From Pseudomonadota bacterium (lineage in GTDB: Bacteria > Pseudomonadota > Alphaproteobacteria > Rhizobiales > Xanthobacteraceae), in contig JAEZBA010000307.1 of assembly GCA_023430245.1 (NCBI GenBank), positions 1-5,930 of the forward strand: 5,930 nt of DNA, given 5' to 3'. The notes under the pieces are model-generated. The model saw only the letters and a list, made by a program, of their open reading frames with translations. It did no database searches and had not been told where the DNA came from. Below, in pieces: positions 1 through 5,764 of this stretch. Numbering within the stretch: position 1 is the stretch's first letter; every line of letters starts with the position of its first letter. The translations under genes and the position numbers were made by a program.

Positions 1-337
1 ACAACGCGACCAGCGCGCCGAACAGCGCCAGGATCAGCACCCACAGCAGCATGGAGCCTTCATGGTTGCCCCATACGCCGGTGATTTTGTAGAGCATCGG
101 CTTGGCCGAATGCGAGTTCTCATAGACATTGAGAACCGAGAAGTCGGACGTCACGTAGAGGGCCGTCAGCGCCGCGAACGACACCGCGACGAACAGGAAT
201 TGAACCAGCGCCACCGGCTCGGCAATTCCCATCAGCAGGCGGTCATTCAGTCGCGCGCCGACGATCGGCAGCGTCCCCTGGATGAGCGAGAGAGCCAGCG
301 CGAGGACCAGCGCGTAATGCCCGATCTCTGCGATCAT
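1..337 (-). CDS. ccmF: Cytochrome c maturation protein CcmF (CycK), N-terminal part
   Basis: This is the first 112 residues of CcmF/CycK, the large inner-membrane protein that works with CcmH/CcmI to attach haem to apocytochrome c in the periplasm; the gene runs off the left edge. The start is the ATG at 337-335, preceded by a GGAGAGG ribosome site (345-351) 7 bases away. It reads MIAEIGHYALVLALALSL at the N-terminus. Hydrophobic segments lie near residues 7-26, 41-62 and 95-112. Around residues 87-100 is the family's conserved GVWGNHEGSMLLWV stretch, which makes the assignment firm. CcmF proteins are usually about 650 residues, so roughly one sixth is visible. The start overlaps the ccmE stop in an ATGA, which suggests translational coupling. 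No frameshift is seen. Confidence 0.97.
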   Translation of the reverse strand, partial: MIAEIGHYALVLALALSLIQGTLPIVGARLNDRLLMGIAEPVALVQFLFVAVSFAALTALYVTSDFSVLNVYENSHSAKPMLYKITGVWGNHEGSMLLWVLILALFGALVAL

Positions 338-795
338 TTCTTCGCCTCTCCCGGAGTCTTGCCGTAATCGTCCTTCCAGTGGCCCTGCTTCTTCAACGCG
401 TCGGCCACCTCCTTGGGCATGTAGTTCTCGTCATGCTTGGCGAGCACGGTGTCGGCGCGAAAGGATGTCGCGTCGATCAGCGTGCCTTCCGTCACCACGC
501 CCTGCCCTTCGCGGAACAGGTCGGGCAGGATGCCGCGATAGCTGACGCGCACGACATTCTTGCCGTCGCTGATGTCGAAGGTCGCATCGACGTCCTTGCG
601 AATGACCGTGCCGGGCTGAACCAGTCCGCCGAGCCTGATGCGGGTGCCGGCCTGCACCTTCTTCTCGACCACGTCGGTGGGCGAATTGAAGAACACGATG
701 GAATCGCGCATCGCCGTGAGGACGAGCGCCACGGCGAATGCGAGCACCACGAGGCTCGATCCGATCAGAACCAGACGCCGCTGCTTGCGGGTCAT
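334..795 (-). CDS. ccmE: Cytochrome c maturation haem chaperone CcmE (CycJ)
   Basis: CcmE (CycJ) is the periplasmic haem chaperone of System I cytochrome c biogenesis. It receives haem from the CcmABCD complex, binds it covalently through a histidine, and passes it to CcmF. The 153-residue product has the usual family length. It begins with a basic N-terminus (MTRKQRR), has one membrane anchor near residues 8-28, then a beta-rich OB-fold periplasmic domain with VQAGTRIRLGGLVQPGT at 47-63. The haem-binding motif is H121-DEN-Y125 within LAKHDENYMP, so the catalytic histidine and the neighbouring tyrosine are both present. The C-terminal tail is charged and likely flexible. The ribosome site AAGGGTG (803-809) is 7 bases from the ATG, inside the end of ccmI. 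It is the second gene of the ccmI-ccmE-ccmF operon. Confidence 0.98.
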   Translation of the reverse strand: MTRKQRRLVLIGSSLVVLAFAVALVLTAMRDSIVFFNSPTDVVEKKVQAGTRIRLGGLVQPGTVIRKDVDATFDISDGKNVVRVSYRGILPDLFREGQGVVTEGTLIDATSFRADTVLAKHDENYMPKEVADALKKQGHWKDDYGKTPGEAKK

Positions 796-801
796 GTCAC
801 A

Positions 802-1989
802 TCACCCTTCAATGCCGAGCCCCTTTGCAAGATCGTCCAACCGCTTACGCTTGTCGGCGTCATCGCCGATGGTGTTGCGCGCGGAGACAAAGGCTTCGCG
901 CGCCTTGTCCCGGTCACCCATTACGGCATAGGCGCGCACCAGCCGCAACCAGCCTTCGAAATCCGACGAATCCGCCTTCAGCCTCTCGGCCAGCCGGTCG
1001 ACCATACCGCGGATCATCTCCTGCCGTTGTTCCGGCGTCAGCTGCTGGGCGGCCGCCATGTCCTCCTGGGTTGGTCCCGGCTGGGCGGTTTTTGGTTCGA
1101 CCGCCGCGGCCGCCTTGGATTCCGCGGGCTTGGCTTCCACAGATTTGGGTTCCGCAGACTTGGGGTCCACCCGCGCCAGCGACTGCTGGATGAGCGTACG
1201 GAACGGCGCGTTGGGCGGAGCCCGGTCCAGCATTGCGCGCCAGATCCGCGCCGCATCCTCCGGGCGACCGTCCTGCTCGGCGGCAAGCGCCGTAAAGTAC
1301 TGCGCCTTGAGGTTCCCGGCATCGGCCTTGAGCGCGCGCTCGAAGGTCGCCTTGGCATCCGCGGTCACAACGCCGTTCGCGGCGGCGACCTGTGCCTCGC
1401 CGAGATCGGCCTCCCGATCGGCACTCGAGCCGAGCAGGCGAATGGTCTGGGCCCGTGCGCGAACCGCGTCGCTGAAACGGCCCATGCGCATATAGACCGG
1501 CGCCACGACCTGCCAACCCTGGCCATCGTTCGGATTTTTCTCCAGATGCGCCTCGACCTGCGCCACCATGCTTTCGATCGAGCGGTTTTCCAGCGGAGCG
1601 TTGAGCCGGCTCGCCAGCGGAGCGCCCGGCAGCTGCGGGGACCCCTGCGAGATATAGAAGGCCGCAGACATGGCCGGCAGCACCAGCAGCGCGATCAGGG
1701 CCGCGGCACGCCTGCGCCAGACCGGCGCCGGGGACGATGTCGAGCCCGGCTTGCCGGATGAATCGGCGGCCGCGAGCAGCCGCCTTGAGATTTCGACCCG
1801 CGCCGCTTCGGCGTCGCTGTCTCCGATCAGCCCGGCCTTGCGGTCGCGCTCGATTTCGTCGAGCTGGTCGCGATAGACCTCGACCTCCTGACCGTCGGCC
1901 ACAACCATCTGCTGCTCGCGCGACAGCGGCCACAGCACGGCAAAAACGGCGACCGCCGTCATCAGGGCGAGGATCAGATAGAGGCTCAT
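802..1989 (-). CDS. ccmI: Cytochrome c biogenesis protein CcmI (CycH), apocytochrome chaperone
   Basis: CcmI (CycH) is a membrane protein of the haem ligation complex that binds apocytochrome c and presents it to CcmF/CcmH. The product is 395 residues. A first membrane helix lies near residues 3-20. A cytoplasmic loop follows (21-93) with the family's conserved VYRDQLDEIERDRKAGLI stretch at 38-55, and a second helix lies near 94-112. The rest is periplasmic and TPR-like: helices from about 137-260, then a Pro/Ala/Lys/Glu-rich linker (about 275-305), then a C-terminal TPR unit around FEGWLRLVRAYAVMGDRDKA (344-363). The linker is encoded by a degenerate 15-base tandem repeat. The ATG at 1989-1987 is preceded by a small hairpin, and GGGTGATG (2005-2012) is the only ribosome-site-like sequence, rather far at 15 bases. 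It heads the ccm operon; the stop is 6 bases from ccmE. Confidence 0.95.
   Translation of the reverse strand: MSLYLILALMTAVAVFAVLWPLSREQQMVVADGQEVEVYRDQLDEIERDRKAGLIGDSDAEAARVEISRRLLAAADSSGKPGSTSSPAPVWRRRAAALIALLVLPAMSAAFYISQGSPQLPGAPLASRLNAPLENRSIESMVAQVEAHLEKNPNDGQGWQVVAPVYMRMGRFSDAVRARAQTIRLLGSSADREADLGEAQVAAANGVVTADAKATFERALKADAGNLKAQYFTALAAEQDGRPEDAARIWRAMLDRAPPNAPFRTLIQQSLARVDPKSAEPKSVEAKPAESKAAAAVEPKTAQPGPTQEDMAAAQQLTPEQRQEMIRGMVDRLAERLKADSSDFEGWLRLVRAYAVMGDRDKAREAFVSARNTIGDDADKRKRLDDLAKGLGIEG
1112..1171 (-). repeat. Four degenerate 15-base tandem units inside ccmI
   Basis: Four consecutive 15-base units (1112-1126, 1127-1141, 1142-1156, 1157-1171) share the core CTTGG-TTCC on the plus strand. 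On the coding strand they give a five-residue period, read as DPKSA-EPKSV-EAKPA-ESKAA. They lie in the linker between the main TPR region and the C-terminal TPR unit of CcmI. The period is a multiple of three, so gain or loss of a unit would leave the frame intact. I infer that the linker length varies between relatives. Confidence 0.7.
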
Positions 1990-1993
1990 GCCG

Positions 1994-2012
1994 GTGGGTT
2001 TACATCACCCAC
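1994..2012 (-). promoter_or_regulatory. Stem-loop immediately upstream of the ccmI start codon
   Basis: On the coding strand GTGGGT pairs with ACCCAC (6 base pairs) across a 7-base loop GATGTAA, and the stem ends 4 bases before the ccmI ATG. The only Shine-Dalgarno-like sequence, GGGTGATG, lies in the left arm and loop, so folding would partly hide it. The loop also contains ATGTAA, a start codon followed directly by a stop, out of frame with ccmI. The pairing is seen; a role in translation control is inference. Confidence 0.4.
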
Positions 2013-2023
2013 GGGCGGCGCAC

Positions 2024-2045
2024 AAAATACCGATCCGGTGATCGG
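2024..2045 (-). terminator. Possible weak intrinsic terminator after the 472-residue gene
   Basis: On the minus strand CCGATC-ACCG-GATCGG forms a 6-base-pair stem with a 4-base loop, followed directly by TATTTTG. It lies about 110 bases past the stop of the unknown gene and 35 bases before the ccmI start. The stem is short and the T run is only four, interrupted by an A, so termination would be inefficient at best. If real, it separates the upstream genes from the ccm operon and implies a ccm promoter close to it. Confidence 0.3.
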
Positions 2046-2061
2046 AGCCGCAGGCTACCGC

Positions 2062-2074
2062 CCGGATGTTCCGG
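2062..2074. repeat. Palindrome CCGGA-TGT-TCCGG upstream of ccmI
   Basis: A perfect 5+5 inverted repeat with a 3-base centre, located 73-85 bases before the ccmI start codon. Its size and symmetry fit an operator for a dimeric regulator or the stem of a small RNA hairpin. I cannot name a regulator for it, and short GC palindromes are common in such DNA. Confidence 0.3.
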
Positions 2075-2111
2075 AAACTTGCCCACTGGCCCAGGGGAAC
2101 CGGCGCTCCTG

Positions 2112-2133
2112 GCGCGGCCCGGGGGGCCTGCGC
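2112..2133 (-). other. Strong GC stem-loop just after the 472-residue gene
   Basis: On the minus strand GCGC-(bulged A)-GGCCC pairs with GGGCC-GCGC around a CCC loop: 9 GC pairs with one bulge. It starts 20 bases past the stop codon of the unknown gene. No T run follows, so it is not a classical intrinsic terminator. It could protect the mRNA 3' end or act with Rho; that role is inference. Confidence 0.4.
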
Positions 2134-2153
2134 AATCCGCGAAAACCGCCGCG

Positions 2154-3572
2154 TCAGCCTTTCGCGGCCTTGCGCTCGGCTGCGGCCGCGACGTCACGTG
2201 CCGCCACGTCGCGCGCCTTGAGCAGAAGTGCGGCATATTCGTCGCCGAACACCTTGCGGCAGAAGCGCACAGCGGCATCGAGCTGCGATTGCCGGAACAG
2301 CCGGTCGGATTCCCCCGCAGCACGCAGATTCTCGACCAGAGAGGCGGTCGCGGGATCGAGATAATGTTCGAGGTCGGACCAGGTCCGTGTGGTCAATTCG
2401 CTGAGCGCGAGTTCGCCGGCATAGGCCCTGCAGGTGTTGACGAATTCGATTTGCGCTTCGGTCTCGGCGACGTCGTTCTGATCCAGCGTCGAATTCGGCG
2501 CGATCTCCTTGATCGGCCGGGGGCGCAGCAGCCGGCGGACGCGGCCGGGAAGCGTTTCGATCTCGCCTTTCAGCAGATCGGAAACCTGGGCCCGCAACGC
2601 CGCCAGACCGCGGCCCCACGGCGATTCATGGGCGAAATTGATCTCGGACCGCAATCCGCGAGAGGCGTCGTGGATGCTTTTCAGCAGCGCACCAACCGCA
2701 AGCCCGCGGCCCGATCGAAGCTCCGCCTTGAGTTCCCGGATCATGCGCTGAACTTCGGCGAGCACAATGTCGACGGTCACGGCGTAGGGCGTTTCGGCGA
2801 TCCGGGTGGCGTTGTCGCTGCCCGCCGCACGGACGGCGAGCCGGATCAACTGCCAGGGCGCCGCCAGCCGGCTCATGGTCATCACCAGCACATAGACGAA
2901 CAGCGTCGGGCCGCCTGCCGTCGGGGCATCGATCATCGCCTTCACGGTCGTGACGGCGTTGTCGTCGAAGTTCTTGATGTGATTCGGTAATTGCGAGCCG
3001 AAGGCCGCAAGCGTGTCGCGCGCCTTGATGACATTCAGGATCGCGGTCGCGTCCTCGATCGGACGCGGCGTGCCGATCTGACCGGAAAGCTTCCGCCGCA
3101 CCTTGTCGTCGGAGCGCGCAGCAGTCAGCGCCTCTTGGATCCGAACGGCGACACGATCCTGAAACGCACGCGCAATATCTTCGGCGCGCTCGGATTCGCC
3201 ATCCTCGAAGGCCAGCGCAACCTGATCGGTCACCGCCTTGGCTTCGCCGGGCATCAGATCGCGACAGATCCAGTCCCAGATCGGATCGAGCACCACCCGC
3301 GCCACCCGCCCGGGATGATTATGGGTCGCGGAATCGTCGACCAGGATCGGTTCCAGCGGCTGAAAGAACAGACGCGCCAGCGTGCCGGGACGTTTCGGGC
3401 GGACATTGTCTCGTGCGTTGCGCCGCAGTTCCTGCAGCACCAGTTCCGCGCCCGGCATGTCTTCGCCGCGCAACAGGCCGCGTTCAAGCTCGGTCATCAA
3501 CAGCGTGCGCGCCTCGGGACTGAGATCCCTGAGATATTGCCGCAAACGCTCGACGAGAAGCCCGTCGGCCAT
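2154..3572 (-). CDS. Conserved-looking hypothetical protein, 472 residues, mostly helical
   Basis: I do not recognise this family. The start chosen is the ATG at 3572-3570, because GGTGAG (3581-3586) lies 8 bases upstream; two GTG codons at 3581 and 3578 extend the frame but overlap or abut that site. The product MADGLLVERLRQYLRDLSPEA... is rich in amphipathic helix. It has an Arg-rich N-terminal third, a PIWDWICRDLMPGEA stretch (about 97-111), and one hydrophobic segment near 222-247 (GGPTLFVYVLVMTMSRLAAP) that may be membrane-associated. The C-terminal tail is Ala/Arg/Lys-rich with an ARDVAARDVAA repeat. There is no signal peptide and no catalytic motif I can name. Composition and third-position GC match the neighbours, and no frameshift is seen, so it is a real gene. 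It lies between a surface lipoprotein gene and ccmI; nothing in the sequence ties it to cytochrome assembly. Confidence 0.85.
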   Translation of the reverse strand: MADGLLVERLRQYLRDLSPEARTLLMTELERGLLRGEDMPGAELVLQELRRNARDNVRPKRPGTLARLFFQPLEPILVDDSATHNHPGRVARVVLDPIWDWICRDLMPGEAKAVTDQVALAFEDGESERAEDIARAFQDRVAVRIQEALTAARSDDKVRRKLSGQIGTPRPIEDATAILNVIKARDTLAAFGSQLPNHIKNFDDNAVTTVKAMIDAPTAGGPTLFVYVLVMTMSRLAAPWQLIRLAVRAAGSDNATRIAETPYAVTVDIVLAEVQRMIRELKAELRSGRGLAVGALLKSIHDASRGLRSEINFAHESPWGRGLAALRAQVSDLLKGEIETLPGRVRRLLRPRPIKEIAPNSTLDQNDVAETEAQIEFVNTCRAYAGELALSELTTRTWSDLEHYLDPATASLVENLRAAGESDRLFRQSQLDAAVRFCRKVFGDEYAALLLKARDVAARDVAAAAERKAAKG

Positions 3573-3580
3573 ACGCACCA

Positions 3581-3586
3581 CTCACC
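3581..3586 (-). promoter_or_regulatory. Ribosome binding site GGTGAG deciding the start of the 472-residue gene
   Basis: GGTGAG on the minus strand sits 8 bases before the ATG at 3572-3570. It overlaps the GTG at 3581-3579 and leaves only 2 bases to the GTG at 3578-3576, which argues against those two as starts. Confidence 0.5.
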
Positions 3587-3607
3587 GCTTGTACCCAGAA
3601 AACAAGC
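3587..3607 (-). promoter_or_regulatory. Leader stem-loop GCTTGT/ACAAGC before the 472-residue gene
   Basis: On the coding strand GCTTGT (3607-3602) pairs with ACAAGC (3592-3587) across a 9-base loop. The right arm runs straight into GGTGAG, the ribosome site. No T run follows, so it is not a terminator for the lipoprotein gene. The same ACAAGCGG right arm occurs directly before the histidine kinase start. A regulatory role is inference. Confidence 0.35.
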
Positions 3608-3621
3608 TCTAGCGCGGCGGT

Positions 3622-3637
3622 GTTAAGAAGCGGTTAG
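3622..3637 (-). promoter_or_regulatory. GTTA-N7-GTTA direct repeat (OmpR-family / CtrA-like box)
   Basis: On the plus strand the site is GTTAAGAAGCGGTTAG; on the coding strand of the downstream gene it reads CTAA-N7-TTAAC. This is one base off the CtrA consensus TTAA-N7-TTAA(C). It is also an 11-base-period direct repeat of GTTA, the spacing typical of OmpR/PhoP-type binding sites. It lies 50-65 bases upstream of the 472-residue gene's ATG, in the short gap after the lipoprotein gene. I could not place a convincing -35/-10 pair beside it. Confidence 0.4.
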
Positions 3638-3654
3638 GTGCTCACCTCGACGGC

Positions 3655-4131
3655 TTAAACCAGCTGCCAGGTTCCGTCGGGATTGCGGCAGGCATCGCCG
3701 CGCGCGACCTGAGGCCGTCCATCAATATAGATGGTGTGGGTGAAGCTGCGGCATTGCGTCCCGCGACGGTCATATTGCGGACCCGGCACGATGGTGCCGC
3801 GCCGTCCGGAATCCGGATTTTCCCACGCCACCGGCGCACCGGATGCGCCGCGATCCAGCGCCTCGACCTGCGCGTAATAGGCGCGCCGCTTGTCCTCATC
3901 GTCCATGCCGGCGCCGATCCGGTTGCCGATCAGACCGCCGATGGCCGCACCCGCAACGCCCGCCGCGATCCGCTCCCCGGTGCCGCCACCGAATTGAGAG
4001 CCGATCGCCGCACCCGCGAGAGCGCCGACCAGCGTCCCGGTATTCTCGCGCGGGCCGGCGCCAGTATTCGGATCGCCGGCACAGCCAGCCAAAAACGCCG
4101 CTGCCGCAACTGCCATTCCGATCGAACGCAT
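3655..4131 (-). CDS. Glycine-zipper outer-membrane lipoprotein, 17-kDa surface antigen type
   Basis: This 158-residue protein is a predicted exported lipoprotein. The start at 4131-4129 is fixed by GGAGG (4136-4140) and by the signal peptide it opens: MRSIGMAVAAAAFLAGC with lipobox L14-A-G-C17. Residues 30-75 are a glycine zipper (GTLVGALAGAAIGSQFGGG...GAAIGGLIGNRIGAGM), the Gly-xxx-Gly two-helix hairpin of the glycine-zipper 2TM family. The C-terminal part, about 115-158, carries the pattern of the rickettsial 17-kDa antigen family: YDRRGTQCRSFTHTIYIDG followed by GDACRNPDGTW, with cysteines at 127 and 148. Members are thought to sit in the outer membrane and affect envelope integrity; the exact function is unknown. 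A longer frame to 4359 lacks a plausible start. It lies after the sensor kinase and has its own upstream gap with a possible regulator box. Confidence 0.92.
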   Translation of the reverse strand: MRSIGMAVAAAAFLAGCAGDPNTGAGPRENTGTLVGALAGAAIGSQFGGGTGERIAAGVAGAAIGGLIGNRIGAGMDDEDKRRAYYAQVEALDRGASGAPVAWENPDSGRRGTIVPGPQYDRRGTQCRSFTHTIYIDGRPQVARGDACRNPDGTWQLV

Positions 4132-4135
4132 GCCC

Positions 4136-4140
4136 CCTCC
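4136..4140 (-). promoter_or_regulatory. Ribosome binding site GGAGG of the lipoprotein gene
   Basis: GGAGG followed by GGGC lies 4 bases before the ATG at 4131-4129. It is the strongest Shine-Dalgarno match in the window and selects this start over the in-frame upstream ATGs. Confidence 0.75.
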
Positions 4141-4231
4141 GGTGGTCTTCCCCCGACGTCGCGATAGATTGCTACGGGCATTTACTAAACAACAGGGAAT
4201 GCGGCATTTCATTGGCCGCGCCCGCAGCATC

Positions 4232-4247
4232 GTTAACCGACCGTTAT
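4232..4247 (-). promoter_or_regulatory. GTTA-N7-GTTA direct repeat (OmpR-family / CtrA-like box)
   Basis: The plus strand reads GTTAACCGACCGTTAT; the coding strand reads ATAA-N7-TTAAC. This differs from the CtrA consensus TTAA-N7-TTAA(C) at one base and is an 11-base-period direct repeat of GTTA. It lies 101-116 bases upstream of the lipoprotein ATG, in the 224-base gap after the kinase gene. A small dyad (GTAAA-GA-TTTAC) lies next to it near 4259-4270. No clear sigma-70 -35/-10 pair was found in the gap. Confidence 0.45.
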
Positions 4248-4355
4248 TGCCATCGAAATGTAAAGATTTACTGCCCGCGGGGCTCGTTCCTCCGGTCCTT
4301 GCCGGTTGTCTGCTGGCGAGGGCGGGGCCGGACGCGCTGCGACCGTAAAGCCAAA

Positions 4356-5762
4356 TCACGCCGCCGGCAGCACCAGTTCCGCGCGTAGCCCCCCGAGCGG
4401 GGCACTTCCGAGTGCGAACGTCCCGCCATAGAGGGCGGCGAGTTCCACCACGATCGACAAACCCAGGCCCGAGCCGGGCTTGGTTTCGTCGAGCCGCCGG
4501 CCACGACGGGCAACCTGCTCGCGTTCGGCCGGCGTCAGACCGCGGCCATCGTCATCGACAATAATCCGAATGACCTGACGGTCGTCTTCGGCGCGCTCCT
4601 TCAACACCTCGATCGCCACACGCGACTGCGCCCATTTGCAGGCATTGTCGACGAGATTGCCGACCATTTCCTCCAGGTCCTGCTGTTCGCCACGAAATTG
4701 CGCATCCTCCGGCGTATCGACCTTCAGCCGAAGGTCCTTGTCGCGGTTGGTCTTCTCCATCGTGCGGGCAATCGCATGAACCACCGGCGAGACATTCGTC
4801 ACCGTCCCCACCACCGTGAGCCGCGCCGCCATGCGCGCGCGTTCGAGATGGCGCGTGATCTGGTCGCGCATCACCTCGGCCTGCTCGCGCACCTTCTGCG
4901 CCAGCGGATCGTCGGCGCGCGCGGCCGCCTCGTTCATCACCACGGACAGCGGGGTCTTTAGCGCATGCGCCAGATTGCCGACATGGGTGCGCGCTCGCTC
5001 GACGATTTCCCGGTTGGCGTCGAGCAGCGCATTGGCTTCACGGGCGAGCGGCGCGATCTCGACCGGAAATCTGCCTTCGAGCCGCTCCGCCTGCCCGGAC
5101 CGGATGGCCGCGAGTTGCTGAGAGATGCGCTTCAGCGGCGCCAGGCCGAATTGCACCTGGAACGCGGTGGTGAGGAGAAGCACGAGCGCCAGCGCGCAGA
5201 ATGTCACGAACAGGGCGCGATTGAAGCTCCGGATGTCGTCCTCGATTTCGGCGGCATCGCCTGCGACGGCGACGAGATAACTCCCCTCTTCGCCGAGATC
5301 GACATTGCGTTCGACCAGCCGCAACCGCTGATCCTCGGGACCGTTGACATAGCCGGACCGCACGCCGAGCGCCGCCGCCGCGCTCGGAACCGGCAGCCTC
5401 GTGAGGCCGCCGTCCCACAGCGAACGCGAGGCGTGAATTTCCGGCTTGGCGCTGTCGAGCTTGGTGACCTGCCAGTACCAGCCCGACAGCGGCAATTCGA
5501 ACAGCGGTTCGCTGACGCCCTGCGCGAGCTTGTCGTCGGGAATTTCCGGCGCCGCGAGATCGGCGACCAGCGTGCGCAGATAGACCTGCAGCCGCCCGTC
5601 GAAAGCGCGCTCCACCGCGTCGCGATAGAGCGACGACAGCACGATGCCGGTGACGAGCACGATCGCGATGGTCCAGCCCGCGGCCCACAGAAACAGCCGA
5701 AGCGCCAGCGAGTTCGCGCGCATGACTTGCCTATTGGGCATAGCCGGGTTGGTCCCCGCCAT
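4356..5762 (-). CDS. feuQ: Sensor histidine kinase, PhoQ/FeuQ-like
   Basis: This is a complete inner-membrane sensor kinase of 468 residues that would autophosphorylate and pass the phosphate to the response regulator encoded just upstream. The order is: membrane helix about 24-46; periplasmic sensor about 47-182; second helix about 183-203; HAMP about 204-256; dimerisation/phosphoacceptor domain with H266 in NLAHALKTPLSVV; and an ATPase domain with N-box N369-LVD-N373, G1 box D403-DDGRG and G2 box G430-SGLGL. All catalytic motifs are intact. The HALKTPL H-box is of the PhoQ type. FeuQ is suggested by closeness to the cycHJK genes, an arrangement recalled from Rhizobium leguminosarum; the symbol is therefore synteny-based and moderate. 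FeuPQ is linked to iron uptake and, in Sinorhizobium, to cyclic glucan export. The start is uncertain: ATGs at 5762, 5741 and 5723 all precede the first helix, and none has a strong ribosome site. Confidence 0.93.
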   Translation of the reverse strand: MAGTNPAMPNRQVMRANSLALRLFLWAAGWTIAIVLVTGIVLSSLYRDAVERAFDGRLQVYLRTLVADLAAPEIPDDKLAQGVSEPLFELPLSGWYWQVTKLDSAKPEIHASRSLWDGGLTRLPVPSAAAALGVRSGYVNGPEDQRLRLVERNVDLGEEGSYLVAVAGDAAEIEDDIRSFNRALFVTFCALALVLLLTTAFQVQFGLAPLKRISQQLAAIRSGQAERLEGRFPVEIAPLAREANALLDANREIVERARTHVGNLAHALKTPLSVVMNEAAARADDPLAQKVREQAEVMRDQITRHLERARMAARLTVVGTVTNVSPVVHAIARTMEKTNRDKDLRLKVDTPEDAQFRGEQQDLEEMVGNLVDNACKWAQSRVAIEVLKERAEDDRQVIRIIVDDDGRGLTPAEREQVARRGRRLDETKPGSGLGLSIVVELAALYGGTFALGSAPLGGLRAELVLPAA

Positions 5763-5764
5763 TC

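Noticed and set aside
379..1761. Plus-strand open frame of 460 codons opposite ccmE and ccmI
   Set aside because: It lies antisense to two firmly identified genes; the product is Arg/His/Gly-rich low-complexity without a recognisable domain, as expected for the antisense frame of high-GC coding DNA.
1737..2990. Plus-strand open frame of 417 codons crossing the ccmI 5' end, the gap and the unknown gene
   Set aside because: It spans two genes and a hairpin-rich gap, is Arg/Pro-rich, and has no ribosome site or domain; treated as a GC-bias shadow.
3573..3581. GTG starts for the unknown gene (three extra residues)
   Set aside because: GGTGAG overlaps the first GTG and lies only 2 bases from the second, but is at normal spacing for the ATG at 3572.
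4150..4200. Possible sigma-70 promoter beginning TTGTTT before the lipoprotein gene
   Set aside because: No acceptable -10 hexamer is found at 16-18 bases from it.
4276..4300. CCGG-loop-CCGG and CCCGCGGG dyads after the kinase stop, as a terminator
   Set aside because: Stems are short and no T run follows on the minus strand.
3655..4359. Longer 234-codon form of the lipoprotein gene
   Set aside because: The extra N-terminal part has no ribosome site and would bury the lipoprotein signal peptide; the ATG at 4131 has GGAGG in front and opens the signal peptide.
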